Made by a program: the position numbers and the translations under genes. From positions 57,222 through 121,221 of the forward strand of contig NZ_JABAIT010000014.1 in NCBI RefSeq assembly GCF_012843265.1: 64,000 nucleotides of DNA. The letters are read 5' to 3'. Position 1 is the stretch's first letter; every line of letters begins with the position of its first letter. Below, one piece after another: positions 24,737 to 33,427 of this stretch. Below the pieces are notes generated by a model, which did not search any database, was not told the origin of the DNA, and saw only the letters and a program-made list of their open reading frames with translations. Source of the stretch: Bacillus sp. DNRA2. GTDB lineage: Bacteria; Bacillota; Bacilli; Bacillales; Cytobacillaceae.

Positions 24737-26115
24737 CTGATACCATCTCCCCACAATTTATTTCCACCTAAATGATTCACTTTATGCGTCTTAGTGACTA
24801 CAAGTTGCATCTTGCCTGGTACCTGGTGATGATGCCAGGTTAACCCTTTTATTCTTGCTTCGCCATTTTCAATATCTCTAACTTGTTTTAAGGTAAATAA
24901 ATCCTTAGATATGTTTCCTTGCTCAATTGCTTCATTTAATAACCTTGTACATTCTCTAAATTGTGTCTCGTCAGTTGCTTTAAATAGACTCTCTTTTAGT
25001 TTCAATGAAAATTTAACATCATCACCTTTAAATATTGGAAAACCTAAAACATCATAATCTACGCCTTTCACATGTTTTCCCCCTGCTAATCCTTTATTAA
25101 CTATATTATGCTGTGGTGAAGCATTTAAATAATCATCCACGTGCCCCACTACTTCTTTAAATTCTTCTATACTATCATAACCATATTCCTTAATTGTTGT
25201 ATCATCTACTACTTTCAAAAAGTCTTCCACACTTTCATAACCTTTTGGAACAATGGACCTATTTATCAAATTTCCGTTTATATCATAATCGTTTTTTATT
25301 ACTTCATCAATTTCAGAACGGTAAGTATCTATATGAGTACCCTTATTTCCCCCACTACCAACCTTAACTCCTTCAATCCTACTTACATAATCTCTTAAAC
25401 CATTTTCAATACTATGTGTATTGACGGCTGAATCATGGGCTAATCTTTTATTGCCCATCGTATCTTCCACGAGTTTTATTCGAAGTGGGTTAAGGTTTTT
25501 CGCTCCAGTAACCACTTTATCCGCTACTCGCGCTACCTCTATTGTATCTTTTATAACCTTATTTTTCACGATATTGGCGCCGTTTTGGAAGGCTGCTTCT
25601 GCACGCCTCAAGCGCTGTGAGCCAAACTTAGATGCGGTTTCTACTAAGTTACTTATACGAGAAGTAGCTCCCTGTTGAATGCCACCTTTCACACCGGAAC
25701 TTAAGCCTAGCTTCCCCATATTATCACTAACACCTGCGAGACGAACAGTGCTGCTGAATTTTGTTAAGCCACTGACGCCTGGGACAATATCGAGTGGTGC
25801 TAACAGCCCTCGCACCCATCGTTCAGATGTCTCGAGTTCCCGATCTGAGACTAAATCCTTTCCAGACACAGCCGAACTCAATTCATAAGCACCGTAGACA
25901 GCTCCCAACGCCATTCCAGCCGGAGGGCAGAATAGCGTAACTCCAGCGATTACCACAATTGCATCCGTCTGTAACAACATTTCTTTGTATTTTTGCGAGT
26001 CACTAATGGATTCATACTCGAAAGCCCGTGTATTGACAATGGCCTGTTGGTATTCTTTCTGAGAAAAATCTTGATCGGGATTGAGTTCTTTCCATGCCTC
26101 GTATTCCAATTTCAT
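24733..26115 (-). CDS. Orphan toxin module with WHH-type HNH nuclease tip
   Basis: 460 residues from the first ATG; the homologous frame in fact runs open back to about 26243 (NRLGISETVHITAGAYNS) where likeness to the full toxin stops. It keeps the hydrophobic part, the pre-toxin block LAPLDIVPGVSGLTK and the linker GVKVGSGGNKG, then a tip ending GLTWHHHQVPGKMQLVV with KTHKVNHLGG, a WHH-class HNH nuclease. It lacks the first ~120 residues of the full toxin, so it has no export signal. The homologous part is almost identical at the base level to 28300-29150, showing recent copying. Confidence 0.82.
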   Translation of the reverse strand: MKLEYEAWKELNPDQDFSQKEYQQAIVNTRAFEYESISDSQKYKEMLLQTDAIVVIAGVTLFCPPAGMALGAVYGAYELSSAVSGKDLVSDRELETSERWVRGLLAPLDIVPGVSGLTKFSSTVRLAGVSDNMGKLGLSSGVKGGIQQGATSRISNLVETASKFGSQRLRRAEAAFQNGANIVKNKVIKDTIEVARVADKVVTGAKNLNPLRIKLVEDTMGNKRLAHDSAVNTHSIENGLRDYVSRIEGVKVGSGGNKGTHIDTYRSEIDEVIKNDYDINGNLINRSIVPKGYESVEDFLKVVDDTTIKEYGYDSIEEFKEVVGHVDDYLNASPQHNIVNKGLAGGKHVKGVDYDVLGFPIFKGDDVKFSLKLKESLFKATDETQFRECTRLLNEAIEQGNISKDLFTLKQVRDIENGEARIKGLTWHHHQVPGKMQLVVTKTHKVNHLGGNKLWGDGIR

Positions 26116-26296
26116 TTGTTTTCCGTAGAAGTTATCACCACTGAAGATGTCGTCTAGGCTTATTTCTGGTTTTTCTATTTCAACTGAGTTGTATGCACCT
26201 GCCGTAATATGAACTGTTTCACTAATACCGAGCCGGTTTTTTGTCCTTGTACTCTGTATTTCACAAAAGGATTAATCATGTCTTTCAATAAAAAAA

Positions 26297-26324
26297 CACC
26301 TGTTTGCCTAAAGGCAATCAAGTG
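26297..26324 (-). terminator. Terminator in front of the WHH toxin module
   Basis: On the minus strand CACTTGATTGCC, TTTA and GGCAAACAGGTG are followed by seven T. It lies about 55 bases upstream of the module's homology start and belongs to the same hairpin group as 20175 and 24074. Confidence 0.78.
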
Positions 26325-26610
26325 CTTTGTAGTAGCTATCTAAAATGACTTATTTACTTTTTACATGACGTGAAGCTGTTTTTCATATTGCGGAAAGCTA
26401 TAACAATTATTATGGTAAGGTCTAGCTAAAACAAGATGGTTATGTAAACATTTGGAATAACAAATGTTTACATCCCTACTATTCTTTGCTTTCTATTTGA
26501 GAAGCTTCCCAATATGAATTTTACAGATATGGATGCCTTATACCCGGTACTTCCTTGTTCAACAACTTTACCAGTGTCTTGTATCTCTTTTAAAAAGTTA
26601 CCTAAATAAT
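26325..26610. other. Gene-poor spacer with a perfect inverted repeat
   Basis: TGTAAACATTTG (26443-26454) pairs perfectly with CAAATGTTTACA (26461-26472) over 6 bases; it has no T-run and may be an operator or an element end. On the minus strand 26480-26600 reads as ~35 codons without stops (GNFLKEIQDTGKVVEQGSTG), perhaps the tail of a lost toxin or immunity gene. Confidence 0.4.
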
Positions 26611-26615
26611 AAATC

Positions 26616-26645
26616 AGGCCCCATCTAAAATAATACGTGGGGCCT
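26616..26645 (-). terminator. G/C-rich hairpin after the toxin operon
   Basis: AGGCCCCA and TGGGGCCT form an 8-bp perfect stem with 14 bases between; a T-rich stretch follows on the minus strand. It backs up the stronger terminator at 26677. Confidence 0.5.
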
Positions 26646-26676
26646 ATTTGACTCTTACCCCTTAATTAAACAAAAA

Positions 26677-26699
26677 CGATAACTGGGGACCAGTTATCG
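26677..26699 (-). terminator. Terminator of the main toxin operon
   Basis: CGATAACTGG and CCAGTTATCG form a perfect 10-bp stem with a 3-base loop, followed on the minus strand by TTTTTGTTT. It ends the transcription unit 26725-29521. Confidence 0.88.
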
Positions 26700-26724
26700 C
26701 TAATTAAATCAAACCAATTTGGAA

Positions 26725-27381
26725 CTAAAAAGTAACCATGATTTTATTTTCTATGATTGTTCTAAAGTTAGAGTAATTTCTCATCATATTATTACCGTAC
26801 GCACTAACAGCCTTATTACCATATATCATACTTTCATAATTAGCTTTAAATTCTTTTTTTATTGGCTCTTCCAAACTTGAATAGTATCTTTTGACAACAT
26901 CTTCTGCTAATTCACGTGAACCATATGTTAAGATAAAATTAATATCAATTACATAACCATTTTGCGGATAAAAGCCACTTGTAACAACCTCTTTTACATA
27001 ATTGTCCAGGTCATTCATGCATCTTTCTACAATCGGCATGAATACACTATCTAACCAATTAGTGAATTCATTAACTGTCATACCCAAATCTTCATCATGT
27101 GCTATGTTCCAATATAATTGACCAATTGGCACATTACATTGACGAGTATTAATATGAAATATTTTATCTTTGGATTTAATAGGGAGAATTGCACATTCTC
27201 CATAAAATACTACATTTTTATCAGTTATATTATTCCAGCCTGTATAAAAAAATACTTTATAAATAAAATTCTTATCTTTTTTGGTCATCCAATGGCCAGA
27301 CTTAGAATATTTCCAACCCTTATCTAAATACTTTTCGGATATTAGATTACATACGTTTTCAAATGCTTCATTTGCTTTCAT
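26725..27381 (-). CDS. Hypothetical protein in the toxin operon, possible second immunity protein
   Basis: 218-residue soluble protein, mixed alpha/beta at the start (HWMTKKDKNFIYKVFFYTGWNN, VFYGECAILPI) and helical later (EFTNWLDSVFMPIVERCMNDLDNYVKEVV). It is 15 bases after the DUF6572-like gene and the last gene before the operon terminator. The location suggests an immunity or accessory role for the nuclease toxin. No family was recognised. Confidence 0.6.
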   Translation of the reverse strand: MKANEAFENVCNLISEKYLDKGWKYSKSGHWMTKKDKNFIYKVFFYTGWNNITDKNVVFYGECAILPIKSKDKIFHINTRQCNVPIGQLYWNIAHDEDLGMTVNEFTNWLDSVFMPIVERCMNDLDNYVKEVVTSGFYPQNGYVIDINFILTYGSRELAEDVVKRYYSSLEEPIKKEFKANYESMIYGNKAVSAYGNNMMRNYSNFRTIIENKIMVTF

Positions 27382-27396
27382 AACTACACCTCATAT

Positions 27397-27729
27397 TTAA
27401 GCCGTTTCGGATTCAAATATTTTGAACTCAATCCTTAAATCTTGTGTATTTTTCTCAAAAACATCCAATAGTTTTTTACAATTATCAGTTGGTTGATATT
27501 TAAACCTTAGATCAAATATAAATCCATCTACTAATTTAGCATCGTGATAAACACTATAGACTTGCCCACTTTCAATAAAAGATATATAAGCGTTAATTTT
27601 ATCTTGTAACAATTTTAAGTGTTGGAGTTCATTCTCCCAGTCTAAATGATCTGCAATCATTAATGCTAACTTATTATCATTCTTACTCTTTCCAATACCG
27701 TCTATTGTATTTTTTTCTAATATTGACAC
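27397..27729 (-). CDS. DUF6572-like protein, probable immunity protein
   Basis: 110 residues. The block DNKLALMIADHLDWENELQHLKLLQDKINAYISFIESGQ matches the DUF6572 pattern, a small family often encoded beside polymorphic toxins. It starts with GTG after GAGGTG and follows the full-length toxin by 16 bases. Immunity to the nuclease tip is inferred from position. Confidence 0.72.
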   Translation of the reverse strand: MSILEKNTIDGIGKSKNDNKLALMIADHLDWENELQHLKLLQDKINAYISFIESGQVYSVYHDAKLVDGFIFDLRFKYQPTDNCKKLLDVFEKNTQDLRIEFKIFESETA

Positions 27730-27745
27730 TAACCATTCACCTCAT

Positions 27746-29521
27746 TTATTCATCAAAATAAGTTATACCTTCAGGACGAACAATTTGCACCCGTGTTTCA
27801 CAAGGTATTTCGTATCCTTCTGTAAAATCGCCTTTCCCTTCACCTACGACAGACCCACCAGAATTCTTCAATTCAGGAAATCCTTTTACCTGATTAGGGG
27901 TATATGGAGCAGAAGCGGAACTTTTATGTTCTTGTATAATAACATTTCCGAGTTCATCAGATGCAATTGCGTCAACTCTTACCTTAGTTCCTTCATGCGT
28001 TACAATTGTTATTTCTCGTTGTGCATTTTCATACTGCTGTGAAAATTCACTGAAACTTTCATCAGAAAATTCTTGCCCCTGTTCTCGAAGAGATGCCCAT
28101 TTTTCACTTGCTTCTTTCCATTCTAATGGGCCTTTAGGCGTTTCACCAGCTTTATATTTCCTAATACAATATTCATCATATTTTGATTGCAATTCATCAT
28201 CTTTAAATCTGTCTGTATTATCAAGTAAATCCGAATTCCCCTTTCCAATATCTCCCGCACCCTTATTTCCCCCACTACCAATCTTAACCTCATCACTAAC
28301 GTTCAGTATAACCCTAACACCATTCTCAATCGTATGCGTATTTTCGATTACTTCACTGGTTTTCCCTACAGAAGCCTCACCCGCAAATGCTGGCGCTTTT
28401 TGGGGAACACGGAAGTAATTCCTTAACCCAGTAACCACTTTATCCGCTACTTGTGCGGCTTCTATTGTATCTTTTATGACCTTATTTTTCACGATATTGG
28501 CACCGTTTTGGAAGGCTGCCTCTGCACGCCTCAAGCGCTGTGAGCCAAACTTAGATGCGGTTTCTACTAAGTTACTTATACGAGAAGTAGCTCCCTGTTG
28601 GATGCCACCCTTCACACCGGAACTTAAGCCTAGCTTTCCAATATTATCGCTAACACCTGCGAGACGAACAGTGCTGCTGAATTTCGTTAAGCCACTGACG
28701 CCTGGGACAATATCGAGTGGTGCTAACAGCCCTCGCACCCATCGTTCAGATGTCTCGAGTTCCCGATCTGAGACTAAATCCTTTCCAGACACAGCCGAAC
28801 TCAATTCATAAGCACCGTATACTGCTCCCAACGCCATTCCAGCCGGAGGGCAGAATAGCGTAACTCCAGCGATTACCACAATTGCACCCGTCTGTAACAA
28901 CCATTCTTTGTATTTTTGCGAGTCACTAATGGATTCATACTCGAAAGCCCGTGTATTGACAATGGCCTGTTGGTATTCTTTCTGAGAAAAATCTTGATCG
29001 GTATTGAGTTCTTTCCATGCCTCGTATTCCAATTTCATTTGTTTTCCGTAGAAGTTATCACCACTGAAGATGTCGTCTAGGCTTATTTCTGGTTTTTCTA
29101 TTTCAACTGAGTTGTATGCACCGGCCGTTATATGAACCGTTTCACTGATACCTAACCTGTTTTTTGTCGTGTAGTTGGAGGGCGATAAATTGTGCATTGT
29201 ATCCACAAAATCATCCATATCCGTATAAAATCTTTCATCGATTGTCCGGTCAACGATATCGCCTACTTTTCCAGTAAACCCATGCAAGACTTGAAAGTCC
29301 TCATATAATGCCTTGTATTTCGATTTTTGGCTCGTGTGGTGAAACGATATCACGCCATCGCTATCATATTTCTCGATTAACTTTTCAATATCCTCTAAAT
29401 TATCACTTAGATCCTTAAGGGAATCAATCATCCCTTTGCCCCAAGGTCCTGGGCCGATTAAACTTCCAATTCCTTCACGCATCTTTTCCCAGTCTTTTGG
29501 GATATATTTTACATCCATCAT
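27746..29521 (-). CDS. Full-length polymorphic toxin with pre-toxin domain and REase-like tip
   Basis: 591 residues. Residues 1-120 are a helical, WXG/LXG-like export domain (WEKMREGIGSLIGPGPWGKG, then a coiled coil). Residues ~205-240 are strongly hydrophobic. The pre-toxin TG motif LAPLDIVPGVSGLTK is at 266-280, and a glycine linker KIGSGGNKGAGD at 413-424. The tip (from ~430) has VRVDAIASDELGNVIIQEHKSS, where D517, E531 and K533 fit a PD-(D/E)xK nuclease. It is probably exported by a type VII-like system, none of which is encoded here. It is the only complete member of the array and leads the operon with two small genes. Confidence 0.85.
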   Translation of the reverse strand: MMDVKYIPKDWEKMREGIGSLIGPGPWGKGMIDSLKDLSDNLEDIEKLIEKYDSDGVISFHHTSQKSKYKALYEDFQVLHGFTGKVGDIVDRTIDERFYTDMDDFVDTMHNLSPSNYTTKNRLGISETVHITAGAYNSVEIEKPEISLDDIFSGDNFYGKQMKLEYEAWKELNTDQDFSQKEYQQAIVNTRAFEYESISDSQKYKEWLLQTGAIVVIAGVTLFCPPAGMALGAVYGAYELSSAVSGKDLVSDRELETSERWVRGLLAPLDIVPGVSGLTKFSSTVRLAGVSDNIGKLGLSSGVKGGIQQGATSRISNLVETASKFGSQRLRRAEAAFQNGANIVKNKVIKDTIEAAQVADKVVTGLRNYFRVPQKAPAFAGEASVGKTSEVIENTHTIENGVRVILNVSDEVKIGSGGNKGAGDIGKGNSDLLDNTDRFKDDELQSKYDEYCIRKYKAGETPKGPLEWKEASEKWASLREQGQEFSDESFSEFSQQYENAQREITIVTHEGTKVRVDAIASDELGNVIIQEHKSSASAPYTPNQVKGFPELKNSGGSVVGEGKGDFTEGYEIPCETRVQIVRPEGITYFDE

Positions 29522-29810
29522 AACCCCCCAGTATATTTTTCTAGGTATCTTATATCAACAATTCCAAATCTGATTACCAAAATTCCTAGTAGCAAACTAC
29601 TAAAGTTTCTTTTATTGGTGTGTCATGTTTCGTCAAAATCAGAATTGGAATGACCCATTAATTTCCATCTATTAAATTATAAGAGAAAGTACAATGTGGA
29701 AAAATGAGTAATTTGACCTAAAAGTAGTAAACATTGTCGAAAAATGTATATTGGAGAAAAGGAAGGGATTCTTTAAGAGAGTCTTTTTGATAAAGAAGGG
29801 ACAACCAAGA

Positions 29811-29884
29811 GTGCCTGTCACCACCCGATTTTTCTTGTTTCACAGATCTTTGTGAAACAAGATTTTTCGGGCGGTGACAGGTAC
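29811..29884. repeat. Nested palindromic repeat, copy 4 of 5
   Basis: Outer arms GTGCCTGTCACCACCCG and CGGGCGGTGACAGGTAC, inner arms CTTGTTTCACA and TGTGAAACAAG. It lies between the toxin operon promoter region and the end of the next gene. The rest of 29522-29897 holds no gene. Confidence 0.92.
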
Positions 29885-29897
29885 CTATTCTTGGTAC

Positions 29898-30323
29898 CTA
29901 TTCTTTTTTGAAGTACCCCGCTATTGCTGGAAACCTTTCAAATTCTTTTCTCATTTCGCGAAATGAGATGAGCTCCCTTCCCCTAGTTAACTGGAAGTCT
30001 AGTGAATATTCATGGCAGTTAAGAGGGGCTTTATCAAACATTTCAGTATAGAATCGGATGGCTTCAGAATCGCTTTTTGCAAAGATAAAGACAAAATTCT
30101 GTTGATCCATTTTTAGGGAGAAAATGCCTGCTTTCCGAACAATACCTAATACATTATTGTTCGTCAATTCAGCCACTATTTGATTATCTGCTTCTTGCAT
30201 ATTCAATTTTGCTATGTCGTCTTCAAGTGTTATTTTTTTCTCGATAAGCAAATGGTAAATACAATGAGCTAATGTGGATTCTTCATAAAGGATTGAATCG
30301 AAGTAAAGCTCTCTCACAACCAT
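29898..30323 (-). CDS. Hypothetical protein of 141 residues
   Basis: Small mixed alpha/beta protein (VVRELYFDSILYEESTLAHCIYHLLIEK, FVFIFAKSDSEAIRFYTEMF). ATG at 30323 follows GAGGTG with good spacing. It lies about 60 bases after the DnaB-like helicase gene on the same strand, so it may belong to the replication pair. No family was recognised. Confidence 0.6.
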   Translation of the reverse strand: MVVRELYFDSILYEESTLAHCIYHLLIEKKITLEDDIAKLNMQEADNQIVAELTNNNVLGIVRKAGIFSLKMDQQNFVFIFAKSDSEAIRFYTEMFDKAPLNCHEYSLDFQLTRGRELISFREMRKEFERFPAIAGYFKKE

Positions 30324-30380
30324 AAGTGCACACCTCACTGATTGATTTTTTCAAAAAGAAGAAATATCATGGGAGCCTGT

Positions 30381-31628
30381 TTATTTTTTTAGATTCGCAA
30401 TGCTTCCAGTGTGTTGATTGTATTGTGTAAAAATAGTCCCAATTGGGCCATTACGATTTTTCGAGACGATGATTTCTAAGTTGCGATTATCGGTATCTTT
30501 GTCATAATAGGACTCACGATACAAGAACAAAATAACATCGGCATCTTGTTCTACGCTGCCCGAATCACGAATATCAGACATCATTGGCCGTTTATTTGCC
30601 CGTGATTCCACAGACCGATTTAGCTGGGCAAGACAAATTACAGAACAATCAAAATCCTTTGCCATCGTCTTTAGAGCCTTTGAAATTTCCGTTACTTGTA
30701 AATGAGGATTCCCTTCGTAAGATTGACTCGCACGGATTAAAGTTAGATAGTCGATAAACAGAATCGGTTTCTTGTCTGGATATTCATGCAGCAACTTTCG
30801 GGTTTTCGCTCTCATTTCCGCAATCGTTTGCCCGGCTCCATCAAAAATATGTATATTCGTTTCACTAACCAGACCAATGACGCTTAACCAGCTGTTTTTT
30901 TGTGTTTCGGTCAACATCCGTTTCGGATTCCGCATTTTTGTTCGATTATAGCCACCTGTCGAGGCAATTAACCGTTTGGTGATTTGATGCTCTGGCATTT
31001 CCAAGGAAAAAATGATCGGCAAATAGCCATCCCACCCCGCCATTTTCGCAAAATGGAGCATCATATCCGTTTTTCCCATCGATGGTCTGGCAGCGAGTAT
31101 CGTTACCTCGCCATTCTGAAAGCCGCCTGTCATTTCATCGAATTTATTAATACCTGTAGGAGGACTTTTCTCTGTTATTTGCTCTTCCCATGGTGCCTCA
31201 TAAATATTTGTCAGTGCTTGTTGGATCGAGGTGTGATCTTCCAGCTTCACTTGCGAAATTTTATCCAATTCGGAAATCACCCTATCAATCTCCCAATCAT
31301 TCATTGCTGCAAGGGTTAAAATATTTCTTTTTTCCCGCTCTTTCCACTGGTCCAGAATGAGACTCTCGATATTGTCAAATTTCTCGATATCGGCATGTGC
31401 TAGTAATTCTGACAGATAACTCATTCCCCCTAAAGACTCAAGATTGGGTACGGTGGTCAGTGAAATTAAATCAATATTTTTCCCCGTTTCGTTTAACTCC
31501 ACCATCGTTTTCATGATGTCTTTATGCAGGGAACTTTCAAGTTGGGAAGGTTGAATGACAGTTTCTCTAAGTAAATAGTCGGCCTTCATTAAGCAGCCCA
31601 GAAAAGCTTTCTCAGACATACTCATCAT
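30381..31628 (-). CDS. DnaB-like replicative helicase (accessory/phage type)
   Basis: Hexameric 5'-3' helicase family, 415 residues. A shortened N-terminal DnaB domain (residues ~1-110) precedes the RecA-like core: Walker A AARPSMGKTDMMLHFA, Walker B KPILFIDYLTLI, the CLAQLNRSVESRANKRPMMS switch and DIRDSGSVEQDADVILFLYR. It is shorter than chromosomal DnaC of Bacillus (~450 residues). It overlaps the DnaD-like gene by 4 bases (ATGA), a phage-type initiation module. The chromosomal helicase would have other neighbours. Confidence 0.85.
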   Translation of the reverse strand: MMSMSEKAFLGCLMKADYLLRETVIQPSQLESSLHKDIMKTMVELNETGKNIDLISLTTVPNLESLGGMSYLSELLAHADIEKFDNIESLILDQWKEREKRNILTLAAMNDWEIDRVISELDKISQVKLEDHTSIQQALTNIYEAPWEEQITEKSPPTGINKFDEMTGGFQNGEVTILAARPSMGKTDMMLHFAKMAGWDGYLPIIFSLEMPEHQITKRLIASTGGYNRTKMRNPKRMLTETQKNSWLSVIGLVSETNIHIFDGAGQTIAEMRAKTRKLLHEYPDKKPILFIDYLTLIRASQSYEGNPHLQVTEISKALKTMAKDFDCSVICLAQLNRSVESRANKRPMMSDIRDSGSVEQDADVILFLYRESYYDKDTDNRNLEIIVSKNRNGPIGTIFTQYNQHTGSIANLKK

Positions 31629-32632
31629 TCTTCACCTGCTGTTAAATCAAGGACAAACTCCCCTGGGACAGCTCTTCCTAAAGGCATATATGGGCTAACA
31701 TTCTTTGATTTTCGTGCTGCCTTTTGACTCTCATGAGAATCTATTTCTTTTACACTCAGTAACGATTCATTTTCCCAGTTTTTAAGAATTGCACTTACAT
31801 AGCCTAGGGTCCGCTTGTTGTTAGCACAGGCAATATTCATCGCTTTTAGGATGACTTCCTTTGGATTTATGAAGCGAGAATCATCGAGCCAAGCTATTAA
31901 CTGCTGCTTCGCGTTTACATTCGTTAAACCAAAGCCATTTTCGTCCCAACACTTCATGATGTCTCTAACAGCTTCTGCTTTTTGTTGATTCATTAAAGAG
32001 TTTTCTACTACGGGCTCCTTCTTAAAATCAGGATAGTTTGCCAGTTCTTTTTCTTGTTGTTCTTCTTTTTCTTTTTCTTTTTCTTTTTGCCCACTTATCG
32101 TCTGACGAGTCGTGAACGCATCGTCTGACACCAAGTGATCAAGTGTAGGCTGTGTATCATTTTCGGCTACATATTGATCTACATGATTTAACAGCGTCTG
32201 TTCTTGTTTGCAAAAGGAGTCAAACAGGTTGCGAATATCTTGATTTGGAATGGATTGAGAAATATATCGAATGAGAGAAACATCCTCAACCTCTTTTAAT
32301 TCGGAATTGATACAATCCATGATTGGCTTTCCGCCCTTGTTTAGGTTAGATTTTGCCCAGTTATGTAACGCAATCTCTCTTGTTTTCGGATTATAACGAA
32401 TCAATTTGTGATGCTGAGTGAACCGTTCCATTAAAGCCTGAACCGTCTCAATCGAATAGCCCATATCAAACGCCATTTGTTTCTTCGTAATTTTATAAAT
32501 CCCAATTTGAGTTGTTTGAGAATTCGTCAGTAAATAAAGATAAAAATATTTATCCTCCGGGCTCATCTCTTCCGAAACAACTGGATTATTCCAAAAATCC
32601 GTACGCACCATTCTAAATTTAGCCATCCTCAA
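31625..32632 (-). CDS. DnaD-domain replication initiation protein (phage-like)
   Basis: 335 residues. A winged-helix N-terminal domain (VRTDFWNNPVVSEEMSPEDKYFYLYLLTN, then the recognition helix around MGYSIETVQALMERF), a Lys/Glu-rich linker (KEKEKEEQQEKE) near residue 180 and a C-terminal DnaD-like domain (WLDDSRFINPKEVILKAMNIACANNKRTLGYVSAILKNWE). Such proteins load the helicase encoded next to them on phages and integrative elements. TTG at 32632 is used since GGGG lies 6 bases before it; an ATG two codons later is the alternative. Confidence 0.82.
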   Translation of the reverse strand: MRMAKFRMVRTDFWNNPVVSEEMSPEDKYFYLYLLTNSQTTQIGIYKITKKQMAFDMGYSIETVQALMERFTQHHKLIRYNPKTREIALHNWAKSNLNKGGKPIMDCINSELKEVEDVSLIRYISQSIPNQDIRNLFDSFCKQEQTLLNHVDQYVAENDTQPTLDHLVSDDAFTTRQTISGQKEKEKEKEEQQEKELANYPDFKKEPVVENSLMNQQKAEAVRDIMKCWDENGFGLTNVNAKQQLIAWLDDSRFINPKEVILKAMNIACANNKRTLGYVSAILKNWENESLLSVKEIDSHESQKAARKSKNVSPYMPLGRAVPGEFVLDLTAGEE

Positions 32633-32755
32633 TCACTGCCCCTTTTCACCAGATATTTTCCAACCTCTATATAGGTTTGACTGGTGAAAAAGGACACTGT
32701 GGATATTAATATTTTGTGGAAAATTGGTGACGGTTTTAAAATGAAAATACAAAAT

Positions 32756-32831
32756 GGTGCCTGTCACCACCCGTTTTTTCTTGTTTCACAGATTTTTGTA
32801 AAACAAGATTTTTCGAGCGGTGACAGGCACC
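32756..32831. repeat. Nested palindromic repeat, copy 5 of 5
   Basis: Outer arms GGTGCCTGTCACC and GGTGACAGGCACC are perfect. The inner arm has drifted (TGTAAAACAAG for TGTGAAACAAG). It lies 120 bases upstream of the DnaD-like gene. Confidence 0.92.
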
Positions 32832-32900
32832 GAGATAAGCCAATAAAACTTTCAGCAAAGTTATTATTATCTTTTTTTAACATTATCGGGGAAAAAACAT

Positions 32901-32957
32901 AGGGACAGGTTTGTTGGCCTATTTTCCAATAAATGTTGGGACGTAGAACCTGTCCCT
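32901..32957. repeat. GGGACAGG inverted repeat, copy 1
   Basis: AGGGACAGGTT and AACCTGTCCCT are perfect 11-bp arms 35 bases apart. A second, tighter copy of the same core sits at the break of the McrB gene near 59200. Confidence 0.8.
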
Positions 32958-33062
32958 CAGTCCCTCGATTCATTCCAGATTCTACAATTCAACTTCTTTA
33001 AGTCACGAAAAATGTACCTATGCATTTTGATTCGACTTTCTTGATTTTCCCATTTGCAGTAT

Positions 33063-33370
33063 TCATTCTCCGCCTTCAAATTGAATGTCCCAATCCTCAA
33101 TTTCATCATTCTCATCGTCACAATCTAAAACATCCCAATAAATAATCGCATCATCCACTACTTTTACTTTTTTAATCTTCACTTCCCCCTTATATCGTAA
33201 GAACATATAATAATTCTTTTCAACATTGCCATTAGCTTTCTTGTATAGAAAAATCCCTATTGGATTGTATAATATTTATCATATGTACTATCTTTAAATT
33301 TGTCCCAAAAAATAAAGCGAGTTTTACCACTTATCTGTTTTAGCAATAATAGAAGTCGAATAAAAATTTA
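33063..33370 (-). pseudogene. Frameshifted remnant of an unrecognised gene
   Basis: Two consecutive minus-strand frames read like one protein: TRFIFWDKFKDSTYDKYYTIQ, then after a one-frame jump near 33265 IGIFLYKKANGNVEKNYYMF, YKGEVKIKKVKVVDDAIIYW and an acidic end DWDIQFEGGE with stop at 33063. No start codon with a ribosome site was found. It may be the tail of a small secreted or membrane protein. The family was not recognised. Confidence 0.4.
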
Positions 33371-33427
33371 TTCTTTTAAAAAATACATGTTATGATTAGG
33401 AATAGTAACTAACAGTAGGTGATATTT

